A stretch of 64,000 bases of DNA from Turbatrix aceti. Lineage: Eukaryota > Nematoda > Chromadorea > Rhabditida > Panagrolaimidae. A program made the translations under genes and the position numbers. Position 1 is the first letter of the stretch, and each line of letters opens with the position of its first letter. Under the pieces are notes generated by a model. That model was given only the letters and a program-made list of their open reading frames with translations. It did no database searches and was not told where the DNA came from. Shown piece after piece: positions 21,128 through 33,660 of the stretch. The stretch covers positions 11,287,725-11,351,724 of the forward strand of contig OZ017769.1 of NCBI GenBank assembly GCA_963969345.1, written 5' to 3'.

Positions 21128-22793
21128 CTGTAATCAGAGAAGGTTATTGTGATAATACCGGGCTTCATTGTACTATTTTAAAAATTTTAGAAATTGTAAG
21201 CGAGTAGTTAAAACCCAATAGCGAGTTATTGATGGCGTCTTAATCTATTTTACAATCTTTTATTACGCTTTTAACTATAATGGCACTTAGAGGGTAACAT
21301 GATTAATGCCTTTCATTGGCATTGAGTGTAATTTTTAAAACTGAGGTTGTAAAATGTTGTGAAAATGGGTTTAGGCAGTTGCATAAAATTTTGGAACCTC
21401 AAAAAAATAAAACGTAATTTCAGCATTTATATTTTATGTTACATTGTCATGTGCAAGTTCGTTTTTTTTTACAGTGGTCAGTACACTTATACAATTCAAA
21501 AACCGCAAACGACACAATCATGACAGCTTTACGCTAGGGAGTTTGATTCAATTTTCAATGATTGCATGAAATAACATTTACCCTCTAGCTGGCCTGGACC
21601 TCCGTCAATTTTTGACATTTTCAGTGAAAAATCTCAAATGGCTATAAAATTTAACGCCGCCGCCCGTTGTATTGGAAGCAAATAAGTAGACAGGCTATGT
21701 TAGCATGCGCAATGAACATCGTTTGTAACACATCACGCAAGCCCCCGGACACTGAGTAGGGAGTACAAGGGATAATCACTTTGTAATGTGCAGCCATCTC
21801 GCCGCTAAACATTGTTTGACTGGTCACAAAGTCAGTCAGTCAGTCGGTCAAGTCAGTTAGTGTCGTTCAAATGAATGCCAAAAAAGGAAGACGATCTGCA
21901 TGGATGACTGACTGCCTTCCCCTCTCCCCGGTACAATTAACAATTCATGGAACCCAACCATTTGTTGGCTAACAGGATGGATGTGCAAATGAGAAGCACT
22001 GGATAAAAGGGCAGTGTTAGATCGTTTTGAAATGTGTTCATCCTGGCACTTTTATATTCCAATTTGTAAAAAAAGCAAAAAAAAACAGAATTTTATTTTT
22101 TATAATACATTTTTGGTACATGAAAAAATGCACGCATTTAATTATATTCAGCATATATTACATTCAGCAAGTCAAAAAAAACAAACCCGGTCGAGCAACA
22201 AGACAAGACAACGAATCCTTGTCATCTGCATTCACAATCATTCCGACGAAGACAATACATACTGTAATTGATACACAAAGCCGTTTAAAACAAAGAAAAC
22301 CTGTGGTTTCCAACAAACTGTCCATTTTCGAAATTTTCGAGCCTGAAACAAAATGGAAAACTAATTGGTATGCCGTGCGAAAAAAGCGAACGTTGACACT
22401 TTTTATTCAAATGAACACCAAAGCAAAAATCGACGGAGGAAACCACAGCAAAGGCTTTGGCATTGTCAGAAGCCTGGAAAAAAATAAAGAAAAATAGTCC
22501 CCGCCTTCCTTCTATGATGGCATTTTCTTGACTAAAAGGGTCGGTTACTTGCCGAAAAATGCCGTCTTTATTTCAAGGCTAAAAATAGGGAGGACAGAAA
22601 AGAATTATTAGATTGCAGTGCGTGAAATACTTTGTGATACTGACCTTATCGATAAACAAATTTTATAAAAAACATAAAATGCAAAAGCTTACAATATTGG
22701 CAGCAACAGACTTGTAAATTTTTGTTCTGTTTTCTTTGCTTGCTTACGACAGCCTTTGAAAGTACATTAGCCTCTGTGTTTTGTATTTTTTAG
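21128..22793. other. long intergenic stretch
   Basis: No confident gene. Contains a short TCAG/GTCA run near 21831-21860 (AGTCAGTCAGTCGGTCAAG) and AT-rich sequence. The missing first exon of the Ly-6-like gene and the upstream part of the orphan exon at 22794 should lie here. On the minus strand near 22490-22420 there is a short open stretch with acceptor-like ends, but too little to call. Confidence 0.45.
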
Positions 22794-23058
22794 TCCAACG
22801 TTTTTCGCTCATGTTCTCAGTCATTTATTTTTTACAAAACAAGATTATCGTAAAATTCTGAGACAAACTGTTCAAGCAATCTACATCACAGAGCTGGAAG
22901 TGTTAGCTCTGGGTACGTGGTTCGAGAACAAACTGCACTACACCACATACACAATCGATTCCATTCACGGCCTTAAGTCCAGCAATCCTGTAATTTTTCC
23001 AGTAGGATTGAGCGAGCGCATTCACCAGATGGATACCAAAAAAGCTGCATACCTAAAG
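22794..23058 (+). CDS. orphan internal coding exon, unknown gene
   Basis: An exon-like stretch: TTGTATTTTTTAG before 22794 and AAG|GTAATAAAC after 23058, open throughout in one frame (phase 1 in, phase 0 out), with balanced codon use unlike the flanks. It encodes segments such as FFTKQDYRKILRQTVQAIYI, TELEVLALGTWFENKLHYTT and IFPVGLSERIHQMDTKKAAY. I do not recognise the protein. No partner exons were found on the plus strand; downstream lies the 3' end of REV7 on the other strand. It may belong to a gene with distant exons or be a relic. Confidence 0.4.
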
Positions 23059-23198
23059 GTAATAAACAAGATACCGTTGCAAAAATCGTACCTCTCAATC
23101 AATAGCCTGATAGTAAGAAGACGAGATTTCCGCATTAAAAGCAAATTTAGCAATCACAGATGAAAAAGAGCCGAAAAAGTTCTTATATGGTCTGGTTC

Positions 23199-24048
23199 TT
23201 ATATGGCCTTCCTTGTTGGACGCCGTCGTTGTTTTCTGAGGCGCAGCCTCCTGACCTTCGGAATCTGAATTTAGGTGGCAGGAAGAAGAAACAATTCTTC
23301 GAAAAACGTGTTCATCTTTGTGAGATTTCAGTGATAAAGCACTTTGAAATTTAAATCGAATAACAAATTGATGCACTGTAATGGCATGGACTTCTTGAAG
23401 ATATATTTATGTATATGAAATAAAACATACATCGTGAACGATCATCCACATCCCAGGCACTAGACTCGAGAACACGTCGAAAGGCCTTGACCATCTCAGA
23501 GTGCAATTTACGCATGGCAAAGGCGAAGTCATATTTGGATCTGCAAAAAAACATTATAGACACAAAAAAGCTTGTTTTTCGAAAAGCAAATTCAATTAAT
23601 TTTTTGTTACTTTTTTATGCAACCAAAATTCTGTAATTTTCATCGTAATTCAAAATATAACGTACAAGTCATTCAACACGTCGTCTTTTCCGCCTTCATC
23701 AAAAAGATCCGCGCCGTATTTGACCACTTCGCGACCGTTAGAATCAGTCCAAAGAGCTGTGAATCCCACGAGACAACGATGCAGAAGCCATCGCTTCACA
23801 CTGTTCTTTGAGCGTCGGATGTAGTTCTCGATGTACGAATCACGACACCGAACGTACTCCTGTGTGAGAAATGAATCGACGCAAAAACTAGATTCGGGAT
23901 ATCTACCGTGGCGTCGCGCGTATTTGACAAACACAGTTTGGGCAAAAGCGACGAAAAAGTCTGCAAATACGGTTGCAGCTGCGTCATCCGCAACCTCGAT
24001 TACATTCTGGTAGCCGACCAAGAAGGTCTGAATTTTCTTCTTTTCCAT
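23199..24048 (-). CDS. MAD2L2: HORMA-domain protein REV7/MAD2L2
   Basis: Exons (minus): 24048-23666, 23540-23431 and 23375-23308, then 23264-23199 if a 43-nt intron is removed, giving about 208 residues, close to human 211. Without that splice the last exon runs to 23095 (257 residues). The HORMA fold matches REV7: FADFFVAFAQTVFVKYARRH followed by YPESSFCVDSF, a long helix (RDSYIENYIRRSKNSVKRWL), HRCLVGFTALWTDSNGREVVKYGADL, and LHSEMVKAFRRVLESS before the strand FVIRFKF. REV7 is the non-catalytic subunit of DNA polymerase zeta and part of shieldin. The family is supported by order and spacing of segments; the C-terminus, which forms the seat belt, is not certain. Confidence 0.78.
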
Positions 24049-24337
24049 TGAAAGAGAAGTGAAGCAGAAACGATAATAAAGAAAATATCGCTAGTTTTGC
24101 TTTTAGTGAAGATTCAATTCGAATACAAAATTTATTCGTTGCAAGAGTACTTGAAATACAGAATTTGTGTCAAAGTTTTTTGCTAACTGACCGGTCCGTT
24201 GCTCGTATTTTATTAACACGTTGTCAGTTTGAACGTCGTTCGATTTTTCTTCATTTTATTTTTATCTTGCGGAAGTGTTTTGCACTCACGGTATCTTGGC
24301 TGTACTTGTATTTTCATCTACTTTTGACCGGTAACGA

Positions 24338-25795
24338 ATGCTGATACAAGGACGCCGGGCTCCGTGCTGCATCGATCCGTGCGGATTTTTTTGTGTCTTG
24401 ATAGTATGGGCGGGAATGGTATATTCCGACTACGTTGTAACTGTATGGCTTGTTACTCCTACTTTTGTTAACAGGTAAGCTGTCAAAAATCATTTTGAAG
24501 TGATTTAAAATTTTTATTTGCAGTATTTGGGGAGCTGTACACATTTTCTTCTTCAACACTCTGCTTGTGCTGGCTTTCGTCTCGCATACGAGGACAATGA
24601 TGAGCGATCCGGGCTTCGTACCCATTCACAGAGTGGACTCCGAAGAAGCCGAACGCTTTCGTCAGCTCACGTGGGCGAAAACCCATCCCTACCGCCACGA
24701 AGACGACGACTCAAGCTATACGAGTGACTCTGCCAACGACGCGCTCATGCCACCCGACAAGTCCATGCCATGGGTCGGCAAGGATTGGAATATCTGTACC
24801 AGATGCCAATCCTACCGCCCGCCACGGGCACATCACTGTCGCATCTGCAATCGATGCGTGCAGAAAATGGATCATCACTGTCCATGGGTGGCCAACTGCG
24901 TTGGACAGAAGACACAAAAATACTTTCTACAATTTGTATTTTACGTCGCGTTACTTTCTATCTACGCTGTCGGCATCATCATCGTCTCATGGGTGTATCA
25001 TGATGATCACGGCATGACCGGCAAATTTGGACCCATGGGAGAGCGGGGACAACATACCAAGGTGTAAGTTATCACTTTTTTGGTGATGTTACCATATAAA
25101 AAATAGTGCAGAGTTCAATCTTACGATTTACTGAAAAACATGAACAACCCAACGCAAAAAAGTAAAATTCGCTTCAGGGCAACTTGTATTGGGAAAGTGA
25201 TCGTAAACTATCGAAGTACTCCACTTTGCTGACTTTTAGCCAGTCGGAACGATTTTATGAAAAAGTAACTATATTTATATGAAGTTAGCGTAAAGTAAAT
25301 TATTATTTAAAAAAATAAAGCCCCAACCGAGAAGAATAGTAACTTTGCAGTAACATTGCGAAACCGTTAGCCGCTTTTAAACAAACGTTGCATTACGATA
25401 GGTAGATAAAAATACAAATTTTTTTCATTACTTGCAATTTATTTTTGTTAAATTTCAGTATCCACACAATTTGTCTCGGAATCGAAGCTGCCCTTTTTGG
25501 ACTCTTTGTCATCGCCGTATCCTGTGATCAGCTTCAGGCCATCTTCAACGACGAAACCATCGTGGAGTCTGTTACGCGCCGTGGCCTGCGGCGACGTCCA
25601 TCGGGTAAGACGAAAATGCAGCTCCTTCGGGAAGTCTGTGGCCCTGGACACTGGGCTTTCTGGGCGTTGCCGTGTAACTCGTTGCCATCTGAACGCAACA
25701 TTCTGCGGATGCCTCACAAAGTTGTGGTTAATCCACGCGTCATCGACGAGGAGCCCTTTAACCACTTCAATCCGAATGACCACCTTACTGTATGA
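24338..25795 (+). CDS. DHHC palmitoyltransferase, ZDHHC3/7-like
   Basis: Three exons: 24338-24474, 24524-25063 and 25459-25795, 337 residues. The enzyme attaches palmitate to protein cysteines, usually in the Golgi. The DHHC cysteine-rich domain is complete: WNICTRCQSYRPPRAHHCRI, then CNRCVQKMDHHCPWVANCVG with the catalytic Cys, followed by the transmembrane stretch YFLQFVFYVALLSIY. Two TM helices precede it and one follows (TICLGIEAALFGLFVIAVS). The closest relatives by sequence pattern are ZDHHC3/7 (GODZ). Before the domain there is an acidic insert (EDDDSSYTSDSAND). The second intron is long for this window (395 bp). The gene diverges from REV7, starts 290 bp apart. Confidence 0.93.
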
Positions 25796-26903
25796 ATACA
25801 TCAAAATAACACCTTGAATTGACTATGTAGAATATTATTACATGTACATGATCTCTTATTCACTTTTTCCATAATTATGGTTTCTTTCTGTCGTGCAATT
25901 TTTAGCGCATTGTGTTTCAATAAAATAACACTAATACCGCAAAAGGGGGCGCTATTTTGTGCCTTTGAAAAAAAACATCGTAACACAGCGTCGCGTAACG
26001 TCGTTTATTTTATTTGAACTGTATAATAGCAAAAATGGACGGGTACAATCCGTGAGAAAAAATGAGTGGACAAAAAACGACGTATAAAATCAAATCAAAA
26101 CAATCAATGGTCGATACAGTATGTCGATGCATGTGATGCAGCATGGGTTTCTCAGACGTAAGCCAGATGTTGTGTAATGCGTTATTACAATAAAAGTAAG
26201 GTAAGAAAAAAGCTCCTCAGTAGTAATGTGTAGTAGTATGCTGTAAAATAGCTGACTGGTTCAAGGCGTTTCTGCAAATCATATTCTGGCTAAAAAAATA
26301 ATAAGGATTTATTTAAGCATATTTTTTGTCCGTAGATTTTAAAAGAATACAAAACGGCCCAAAACATCCATTCATTTATCTATTTGTCTGCCTGTGCCAG
26401 TCCGCGAGCTTATTGTTTACAAACTCATTTTTATGCAATTAATGAGGAAAAAATGCGCCGGAAAAATTCTTATCTGATATTCCGATTGGATGGTGCGCAA
26501 AACTTATCGTAAAGCAAATACGTGAATCCAAAAAAACAGCTCATCGAGCTTTTTATTTTTTGAACCAGTTTTTCGTGTGCGTGCGCGTATTAGACAGCAA
26601 TGATGAAACTATTTTTGGGGTAATGTCGCTAATTCAGCGACAATTGAGAGCGTCAGCAGAACCTAACAATAATGAGATGACATACTGGCACAGGCAGGGC
26701 CAAACGCACAAATTTCCCAGGAGAGAAAAACCCAGGAAGGAGCAGGGAAGAGGAAAGCTGACTTGGTGAAAATATCCTCGGTTGCAGTTTACAACTACGA
26801 TTACGATGTCTTTTTTCGGTCGGAAAGGAAATTAAAAATCGTTGTTGAAACCTAACCGTTCGATAAAAACAACAAAAAAATGAATATCGTAAACTCACTT
26901 CAT
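25796..26903. other. convergent intergenic region
   Basis: About 1.1 kb between the ends of the DHHC gene (+) and the CH-domain gene (-). No ORF of interest; probably 3' UTRs of both. Confidence 0.5.
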
Positions 26904-27752
26904 TCAATTAGCGGCAACAGCGGGCGCTGATTCAGAAGCTGCACCGTTGGCTGCTTCTGGCTTGTTGTCCTCGGTCTTGGAAGCTCCACCGTTGGCGGTG
27001 GTCGTGGCGGCTGCGGGTTGTTCCTCGGTGGCTTCCTTTTCCTTGAGCGTCGGGCGAGCCTTCTTGAAGAAATTCAAAATCGTCTGGATGAGGTTGATCT
27101 TGACAGCGGACTGGGCGATTTCAATTACTTTCTCCACATCAATGCCGGCAGTAGCGAGCTTTTCCTGTGCACTGGAAGCAATTTGGAAGACGGTGTTGAA
27201 GACTGCGGGGTATCCGGCTTTGCCCTTCTGAATGAGATCCTCGACTTTGAAAACCTGCTCGTCGGAGAGTCCGAACTTCTCCTTGATGACTTTAATAAAG
27301 GATTCAATGTTGGCCTTCTGGTTGTCGGCGTTCTTGGCTTCTTCGCCTTCGTACACCTTTTCCACCGAGCCAGGAGCAACAGCGTTGGAGAACTTGGCAA
27401 GAAGGACACCATCCTTGAGAAAGTTGAGAAACTGGCCACGGGTAACAGAGTCGTCTTTGCCGGGAAGAGGAGCGCGGTCTTCGGGTTTTTCAATGGCGGT
27501 GGCCTGGAGCCAGGAGAGAAGCTGGTGGTTGACCTTGTGGACTCCGACGGGGATCAGGGTGCCGATCCAGCCGAGGGGATCTTCGCGAGGGTCGACTGGC
27601 TTCTTTTCCTCCTCCGTGGTGGTGGCGGCAGTAGTTTCGGCTTCGGCGGGGGCCGGAGCAGGGGCGTCGCCACCCGGTTGGATGACTTCCTTCTTCTCGA
27701 TGACTTCCTCAACGTTTGAGACGGCAGGGACGGCGGCGACTTCCGTGGACAT
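26904..27752 (-). CDS. calponin-homology (CH) domain protein
   Basis: Single-exon CDS, 282 residues from MSTEVAAV; a possible ATG 12 codons further up lies right after an acceptor-like TACAG and is less likely. The N-terminal 60 residues are Ala/Pro/Glu-rich. The middle is a CH-type fold: HQLLSWLQATAIEKPEDRAP, then GQFLNFLKDGVLLAKFSNAV, NIESFIKVIKEKFGLSDEQV and VEDLIQKGKAGYPAVFNTVF, the usual order of calponin/transgelin-like actin-binding modules. After it a helix pair (IEIAQSAVKINLIQTILNFF) and an Ala/Glu-rich tail. Codon use is strongly biased to G/C at third positions, suggesting high expression, for example in muscle (inference). Confidence 0.8.
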   Translation of the reverse strand: MSTEVAAVPAVSNVEEVIEKKEVIQPGGDAPAPAPAEAETTAATTTEEEKKPVDPREDPLGWIGTLIPVGVHKVNHQLLSWLQATAIEKPEDRAPLPGKDDSVTRGQFLNFLKDGVLLAKFSNAVAPGSVEKVYEGEEAKNADNQKANIESFIKVIKEKFGLSDEQVFKVEDLIQKGKAGYPAVFNTVFQIASSAQEKLATAGIDVEKVIEIAQSAVKINLIQTILNFFKKARPTLKEKEATEEQPAAATTTANGGASKTEDNKPEAANGAASESAPAVAAN

Positions 27753-30700
27753 GATGAATGCGTGAAGTGGCAAGTGAAATTTCACTGTACGACAGTAAAG
27801 TACCTGGAAAAATGAGATCGTTTATACGGGATCAATAGAGGTCAAAACGCGGTAAAAATCGTAAAACAGAGAGTCAAAATGCCGTTCGTCGACCGACAGT
27901 TGCAGCCGGCACGAGCACAAGTGGCCACTCTATATTTGGTATTTGTTTCGAAACAGATGCTGTTGGAAGGCAGAAAAGAAAAAAACAGTGCGCCAGACCA
28001 GGCCAGCGGTCAATGACCGACCGCGCTGACACAAAGCAGCTCACAAGCAGCGGCCGGCAGTATAGCTGCCGTAATGAGTGACAGACAACCCAGGAACAGA
28101 ATAACACAACCCAGGCGGGTAGTGTGTCTGCCTTGTCTGTGTCAGCGCGGCACGGCAGGAACAGGGAAGGGGAGAGGGGCATAAAAAACGAGACATTATT
28201 CAAAACAATACAATACGATGGTGCTTTCGTTAAATTGACAAGAAACAAAAAAATTAAGAGAGAGAAAAGATCCGAAGCCACTGCTGGCACGGGCTGGACT
28301 GACTGCCTGGCCAGCGGGAGCTGGAAACAAATTAAAGCAAGAAAATATTTACAAAAGTTTCTGCCTGCCTAGTCGACATGCCCCCGACGTCCCGAATGGT
28401 AGTCGATCGTCAAAACATTTAAAGAAAAAAGAAGCCAAACGCCTACAAGAATTACAAACATGCGAGAGGTGATGCTGCTTACGTTATCAATTTTTTTCCA
28501 AATGAATGAATAAAAAAGGTGAGTCATTGTTATCGCGATCCGACGAAAAAAACAAGGGGGAGCAGAAGATTTGTTGGGACTGTCTGTCAGGCAGGCGGCC
28601 GATTGATGAGTCATAAATTATTCAACATATAAAAAAGTTTGGATATTTTAGAATACTCGACCTTAATATTATAAATAAATATATCACTTTAGATTTTTAT
28701 GGGTGATCCAAAAACAATTGTTCACGACTTTTAAGCCCAAAAAAAAGTTTTGAGCAAGATATGGGCGGTCAAAAATTTGGTGGTAAACAATAAAACGATG
28801 ACCTATAATGCTTTTCGCAAGCCACGAACGATAGATATTACTACAAATACTACTGGTCGTCGTCTATACCCCCAACACGGTTTCCAGGACAATGCGCTTC
28901 AAACCAAAACCAAAACCCCCTAGTTTTCAGCTGCTGCTCTGCCCAAGCGGCAAGAGCATGCTGCTCCAGTCCCCGCGCCACAGCAGTACTACCACTCATT
29001 TTCATTATTCGGTGCCTTCCCCTCTCTCTCCCGTCCCTGATGAATCAGAGAGAAAGAAGATCTACTGACCAAATGGTATATAGGCTGAGTAGATGTGCGT
29101 GCATCATCCATCCCCGCACGAGCACCAAGCACTTTGACTGCTTCGGTGCGGTACGCGGTACACAGACGGAAGGGGGGGGAGGGGTTGGCTTTTGTATGCG
29201 ATGCCAATGAAATCTCTCTCTCTCTCTCTTTCACAAAAACGACATGGACAAACATTATACGCGCAGGAAAAAGGAAAAGACGGCACGAAGAGATGATGAC
29301 GACCAGCAGCAGGAGGACACAGGAAGGCTTGGGTCCTCCTTTTACCCTCCCCCTAACCTGTACACGGTTCTATGCTTGCCAAGGTCATTTACTCTCTTTT
29401 CTACTTTTTGTCGATCTGATCGGAAAGCAGACACAGACAGACATCCTAGCCAATCGAACTCCGAGGTCACACACTTGGGTAGAGTGGACTAGGCTGGGCA
29501 GGGCACAAATTGCCCCCTCAATTGATTTCAAAAATAGAACTCACAGTACATCAGTTTTTTTTGACCCCTAGTACCAAAAATATCGACTTCATTGACTTTT
29601 GTCGCCGAGGCAAACCTAATAACCAGTGACGACTATCAACTACAACTATCCTACGAGCTCTGGTCCTGTTGTCCCAAAGGAAGCCAGAAAACGAATTTTG
29701 TTTGGGACTGGTATACTGGGAGGGGGTGACCGATGCCTGCGGTCGTCGTTCGTTTCTCGGCAAGCGCAACTAACAAAAATAATGGCCCCAAGACCAGTGT
29801 CTCCGGTCCAGAGTGGTTTGGTGTTGGTGTCAAAAAGAGACCACAAAACATTGGCGCAACGGCAAGGGGGTAAGGCAGCCGCGGCAGAAGAAGGGGATAT
29901 TTCTTTCATCATCAGTCCAGTCGCTTCGGTCGGGCCGAGCTGCTGCACGAACCACAAAAAACAGGCTCTTGTGCTTGCTCGTTGCTACAATAACTCATTG
30001 CAAGAAAAAAAACAACCAGTCTAGGCAGACATATACGTTGCATGCCCGGGAAACAAGAAGCACGACAAAAAAAGTTCAGAAGGCTATTTATAAACTCGCT
30101 CTAGTTTACTAGTTTCATATTTCTCATATCTCACAAAAATAGTGCTATGGTTAATTTGACTTGTTTTGACACTCACATCAAAGCATTAATGTAACTCCGG
30201 GAAAAAAATGGAGGCAGAACATTTTTTTGTAATTAACCACTAATGAACAAAACCATCTGCCTCTGGCGACCAAAAACAAAAAAAATGCCCCTGAGCAGAA
30301 AATTGGCGTTAAATAAAACCTTTAGTTTTTTTTAAACGGACAAAAAGGACCCCAAGAACGTATTTGAACCGAATCTTATGGTGCTCAAACTATTTTTAAC
30401 AGTTGACGTTGCAATTGTAATTGTTAGGATTGTGAAAGATGGTGACGCTAAACAGAAGTAGATTGTTATGCAGAATTCATTGCGGAAATAAACATGTACA
30501 CTTGCGAAATATTACACTTTTGTAGTTCGTATTTTTGAATGCCTAAAATAACGAAACTGTCAAAAATGACTCACCAAAAAATTACGATATTTTTTCAGTA
30601 CTAAGTATTACAAATTATGTCGGTTAACAAACGTTTAGCCTTACGAGGTTCTCTAATGTTAGCCCTGGCCTGCGCAACGTATGCATAACCACGGCGCGTG

Positions 30701-31399
30701 TGATCCACTCAAATACCACACTTTATAATAGAAATATTCATTTTATAATAACACAACGGGAATGAGCAGGCAGACAGGATACATGCATAATAGAAGCTAC
30801 TACTGCTGTATACACACATTCATCCTGTACTTCGTTTCTGAATCTATCTGACTGACTTAACTGACTGGGTTGTCGGTAGCAGTGATGTTGGTGTTGGTTG
30901 CCTCTAGAACTGTGTGTGAAGCAGTCAAGTGGCATGTACAATGAAATCATGATGAATCACGTTGTTCTAACATAATAAAGTATCGAAATCAATGTTTGAA
31001 TTTATTTATTCAAGTGACAGCTTGCTGCTCTGTCTGAGTATTCCCTCTTTATCTCTTTTTTACTTATTACTCATGGTTGACCAATTCTGAAACGGGATAT
31101 TTAGAAATTAAAATACTATTTTCCGGGTAATTGATCTCAGTAGGTGGTTATTATTATGTAAGTGCTCGAAAATAACTGTTTTATCGGGGGAAATGTTCTG
31201 TTTTATAGCCGATGCAACAAAAATGATGTTTTTGAGAAACAAAAAAATAACAGGAATTTCTTTGATTTTCATGCGGGGCAAATTATTTTTTGTAGCAATT
31301 TAGAATCAAAAAAAAATTTAGCATATCTTTTTGGTGTGCTACGGATCATACTCATTTTCTTGCATAATTTTTTGGCAAAAAAAAGCGGTCCCACAAAAG
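27753..31399. other. large gene-poor region
   Basis: About 3.6 kb upstream of the CH-domain gene with no ORF that has domain, splice or codon support. Includes a CT/TC microsatellite (29212-29230) and many short simple runs. Given the likely high expression of the neighbour, it may hold its promoter, a 5' non-coding exon (an acceptor-like GTCGTACAG lies just upstream of the start) and enhancers. Confidence 0.45.
29212..29231. repeat. TC microsatellite
   Basis: Uninterrupted TC repeat (ATCTCTCTCTCTCTCTCTTT) of about nine units. Confidence 0.8.
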
Positions 31400-31562
31400 C
31401 TTGACTCGTTGGGGGCGATGGTCTGACGATTATGCAAGGAGAACCCCGATGGAAATGATGCAGGAAAGCGAACCCATCTGCGAGTTGAAAATCTTTGACA
31501 GGACCAACGGGCAAGCTGAAAGTGATTTCGGCTTTGGCTTGCATGAATGTTGTATAATATAA
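31400..31562 (+). CDS. possible orphan terminal exon, unknown
   Basis: Open frame of about 53 codons ending at TAA 31560-31562, with codon use unlike its surroundings: LTRWGRWSDDYARRTPMEMM, then ESEPICELKIFDRTNGQAES and DFGFGLHECCII. It could be the last exon of a gene whose other exons I cannot see; the acceptor (CACAAAAG) is poor. On the other strand the same stretch is also open, so coding strand is uncertain. Family unknown. Confidence 0.3.
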
Positions 31563-31682
31563 TGCGTTTTCCCTTTGTTACTCTTCGTACACCCCAACCT
31601 TTATGTCAGTTGCACAGCTTTATTTTAGTCATACATTGAAACGCTACCTGAGTAATCATGAATCAAAAGACCAAAAAACGCA

Positions 31683-32287
31683 TCAATGGCGAGTACCGCG
31701 CTTCTTTGCGGCTTCGAGCATCTCGTCTTGAAGGGCTTCCATAATTTCGAGGCGCTGGTGGGTGATTCCGCTGCGATCAAAGCTGAAAAAATAATTTGAA
31801 AGCAATTTAAAAATCTTTTCGGTAAAAACGCTTACACAACAGTGGGTTTCTTCCAATAGTTGTTGCGAATACGCTCCCAATCCCAGGGGGCCTTGTCCTG
31901 GCCTGCAAAAAAAGGTTCATTAGGTTCCAAAAGTTTGAATAACTTACTCCTATCCAACCAGACCTCAACCTTCTCAAAACTGTGATACACGGCAAAGCAG
32001 AAGATACAAAACCAAAAGCCGACTAGGAAAAATATAGGATAGACCTCGTAGGCATGGCCCAGTTTGCGGGAGAGCGCGCGGATAGCCGTGTCTCCGGGTT
32101 TGGCCGAGTTAGCGTAGCGGCTGTCGCGGGAGACATCTCGACGGTAGTTAAAAAAGCCATCTGTGCTGCCGTGAGGCTTCAGCTGTACCTTGGCAGGCTT
32201 GGATTCTAGGCCCCGGGTCGGCGTGGCCAGGCATCGGCGGGAGACGACGGCAAGCACAAAAGCAGGTGAACGCAAGCAGAGCGACAT
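31683..32287 (-). CDS. NDUFA4/COXFA4-like mitochondrial protein, copy A
   Basis: Three exons (minus): 32287-31948, 31902-31836 and 31782-31683, 168 residues. The start MSLCLRSPAFVLAVVSRRCL is Arg/Ser-rich without acid, a likely mitochondrial presequence. One membrane helix (YPIFFLVGFWFCIFCFAVYH) is followed by FEKVEVWLDRS, DKAPWDWERIRNNYWKKPTV and FDRSG, in the order seen in NDUFA4 (helix, then WDRxNxPEPW and YSxxxD), a subunit now placed in respiratory complex IV. The protein is twice the usual NDUFA4 length because of extensions at both ends. Tandem with copy B, same orientation and exactly the same length. Confidence 0.68.
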
Positions 32288-33660
32288 GGAGGAACTGAAA
32301 ATGAGAGACGAAGATTCGCTACCCAATAAAACTCAAAAAGCGTCGAATGAGCGAAAACAAGGGAAGACAGCTTGCAAAAAGCTTTGTCCGCTGGGTATTT
32401 TAGACTGGCATGAAATTTTAACAGCAGCACACTAAGTAAGGAATGTCGCGTGTGCAGCTTCCATGACCTAAAGCATTTCGTCTTCTTGCACACACGCGCT
32501 CGTAAGAAGCTTACAAATACAGTCCTTGCCTGCCTGCAAATATCTATTTGTATTTGAAAAAGGAAGAGAATTTGAACTCGTACATTTATAAATTCGTAAA
32601 AGCACCAAAGACCGCCGCCCAGATGGTAGTAAAATTTTTTTGGTGCACGGGACCCGCAGCAGGATGCTGTAGAATAGAAGCGCGTCTTTCTTCCCGCGTG
32701 CCCGCTGCGACGTGCAGCTTTGCGAGCTTCGTGTATTCTTTTTTCTTCCAAAGCATGCACGCATCCGCATCTGTCTGATCGTTGATGCAAATGTTGTGTA
32801 ATACAGGTAGGTGGGCCCTGCCTTGCAGCGCACGCGGAAATTTTTATCAACTGCAAGTCATTTGAGAGCACCCCTAATTCCTCGATCAAGATAAACTTTC
32901 CGGAGTTGTATTAGTAGTAATTTTTGTGTCACTCGTGATGACTCGACATTTTATTGTTTAGATTATCGACCAGTGTGTCTGCTTGGCTCCGCCTTTTGGA
33001 GAAGATGGGCTTTTACTTGCGTCAAAGAAAAGAAATATAAATTTTCTGAAAAATCACGTATTTTTTTAGTATGTTTTTGTTTTTCTTTTTGTGTTGTTAT
33101 TGTGATATTTAGGGGAGGATATAGAGGTAACAACAACAACAACAAAAACAAATTTCAATAAAATTGTTGGAACTATTGTTTCATTATATTTTTTATAAAA
33201 ATTTTGATTATGTTTTTTTCATCCAAGGCATAAGACGGACCTTGGACGAAAATTGTTATAGATTGACCCTAGTTTAATAAAACAAAGTTTAAAAAAATGA
33301 AAAAAAAAATTCTTTGTAACCTTGTTTCCAGCAATGAAAATGACGATGTTCTGTCGGAATCATGGGTAGGCAAACGTTCGCTTTTGTTCAATTCATCGAA
33401 AAAAAAACTAATTTGTTTCCATTTTGCGAACTGAGTTTCCTTAAATTTATTTTCTCTGTGTTCGCGAACAGAGCTAAATATTCTGAACGAATTAATCAAA
33501 TTTGAGGTAAATTCAGAATACTGGCGGCGTGTTCGTTTGAAGAAAAAAAAACTATACATCCCCTGGAATGCAAGTATGTGGCTCCTTTCATTCTTCCGTT
33601 TTTTGTCAAAGACCCCAAACATCCTAAGGCCGGCCCAGCCTTATGTATTGCTCCCCTTTC
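32288..33660. other. intergenic between the two NDUFA4-like copies, left part
   Basis: No supported gene. AT-rich, with upstream sequence of copy A. Confidence 0.45.

Noticed and set aside
21831..21866. Run of AGTCAGTC units resembling a small direct-repeat array
   Set aside because: Simple microsatellite; no spacers or regular larger unit.
22014..22497. Two overlapping plus-strand ORFs of 85 and 156 codons
   Set aside because: Lys/Asn-rich translation of AT-rich DNA, no motif, overlapping frames.
27018..27719. Long plus-strand ORF (233 codons) opposite the CH-domain gene
   Set aside because: It is the shadow of the strongly codon-biased CH-domain CDS; no domain or splice support.
29095..30024. 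Several ORFs of 100-158 codons in the gene-poor region
   Set aside because: No domain, biased composition, both strands open; probably chance.
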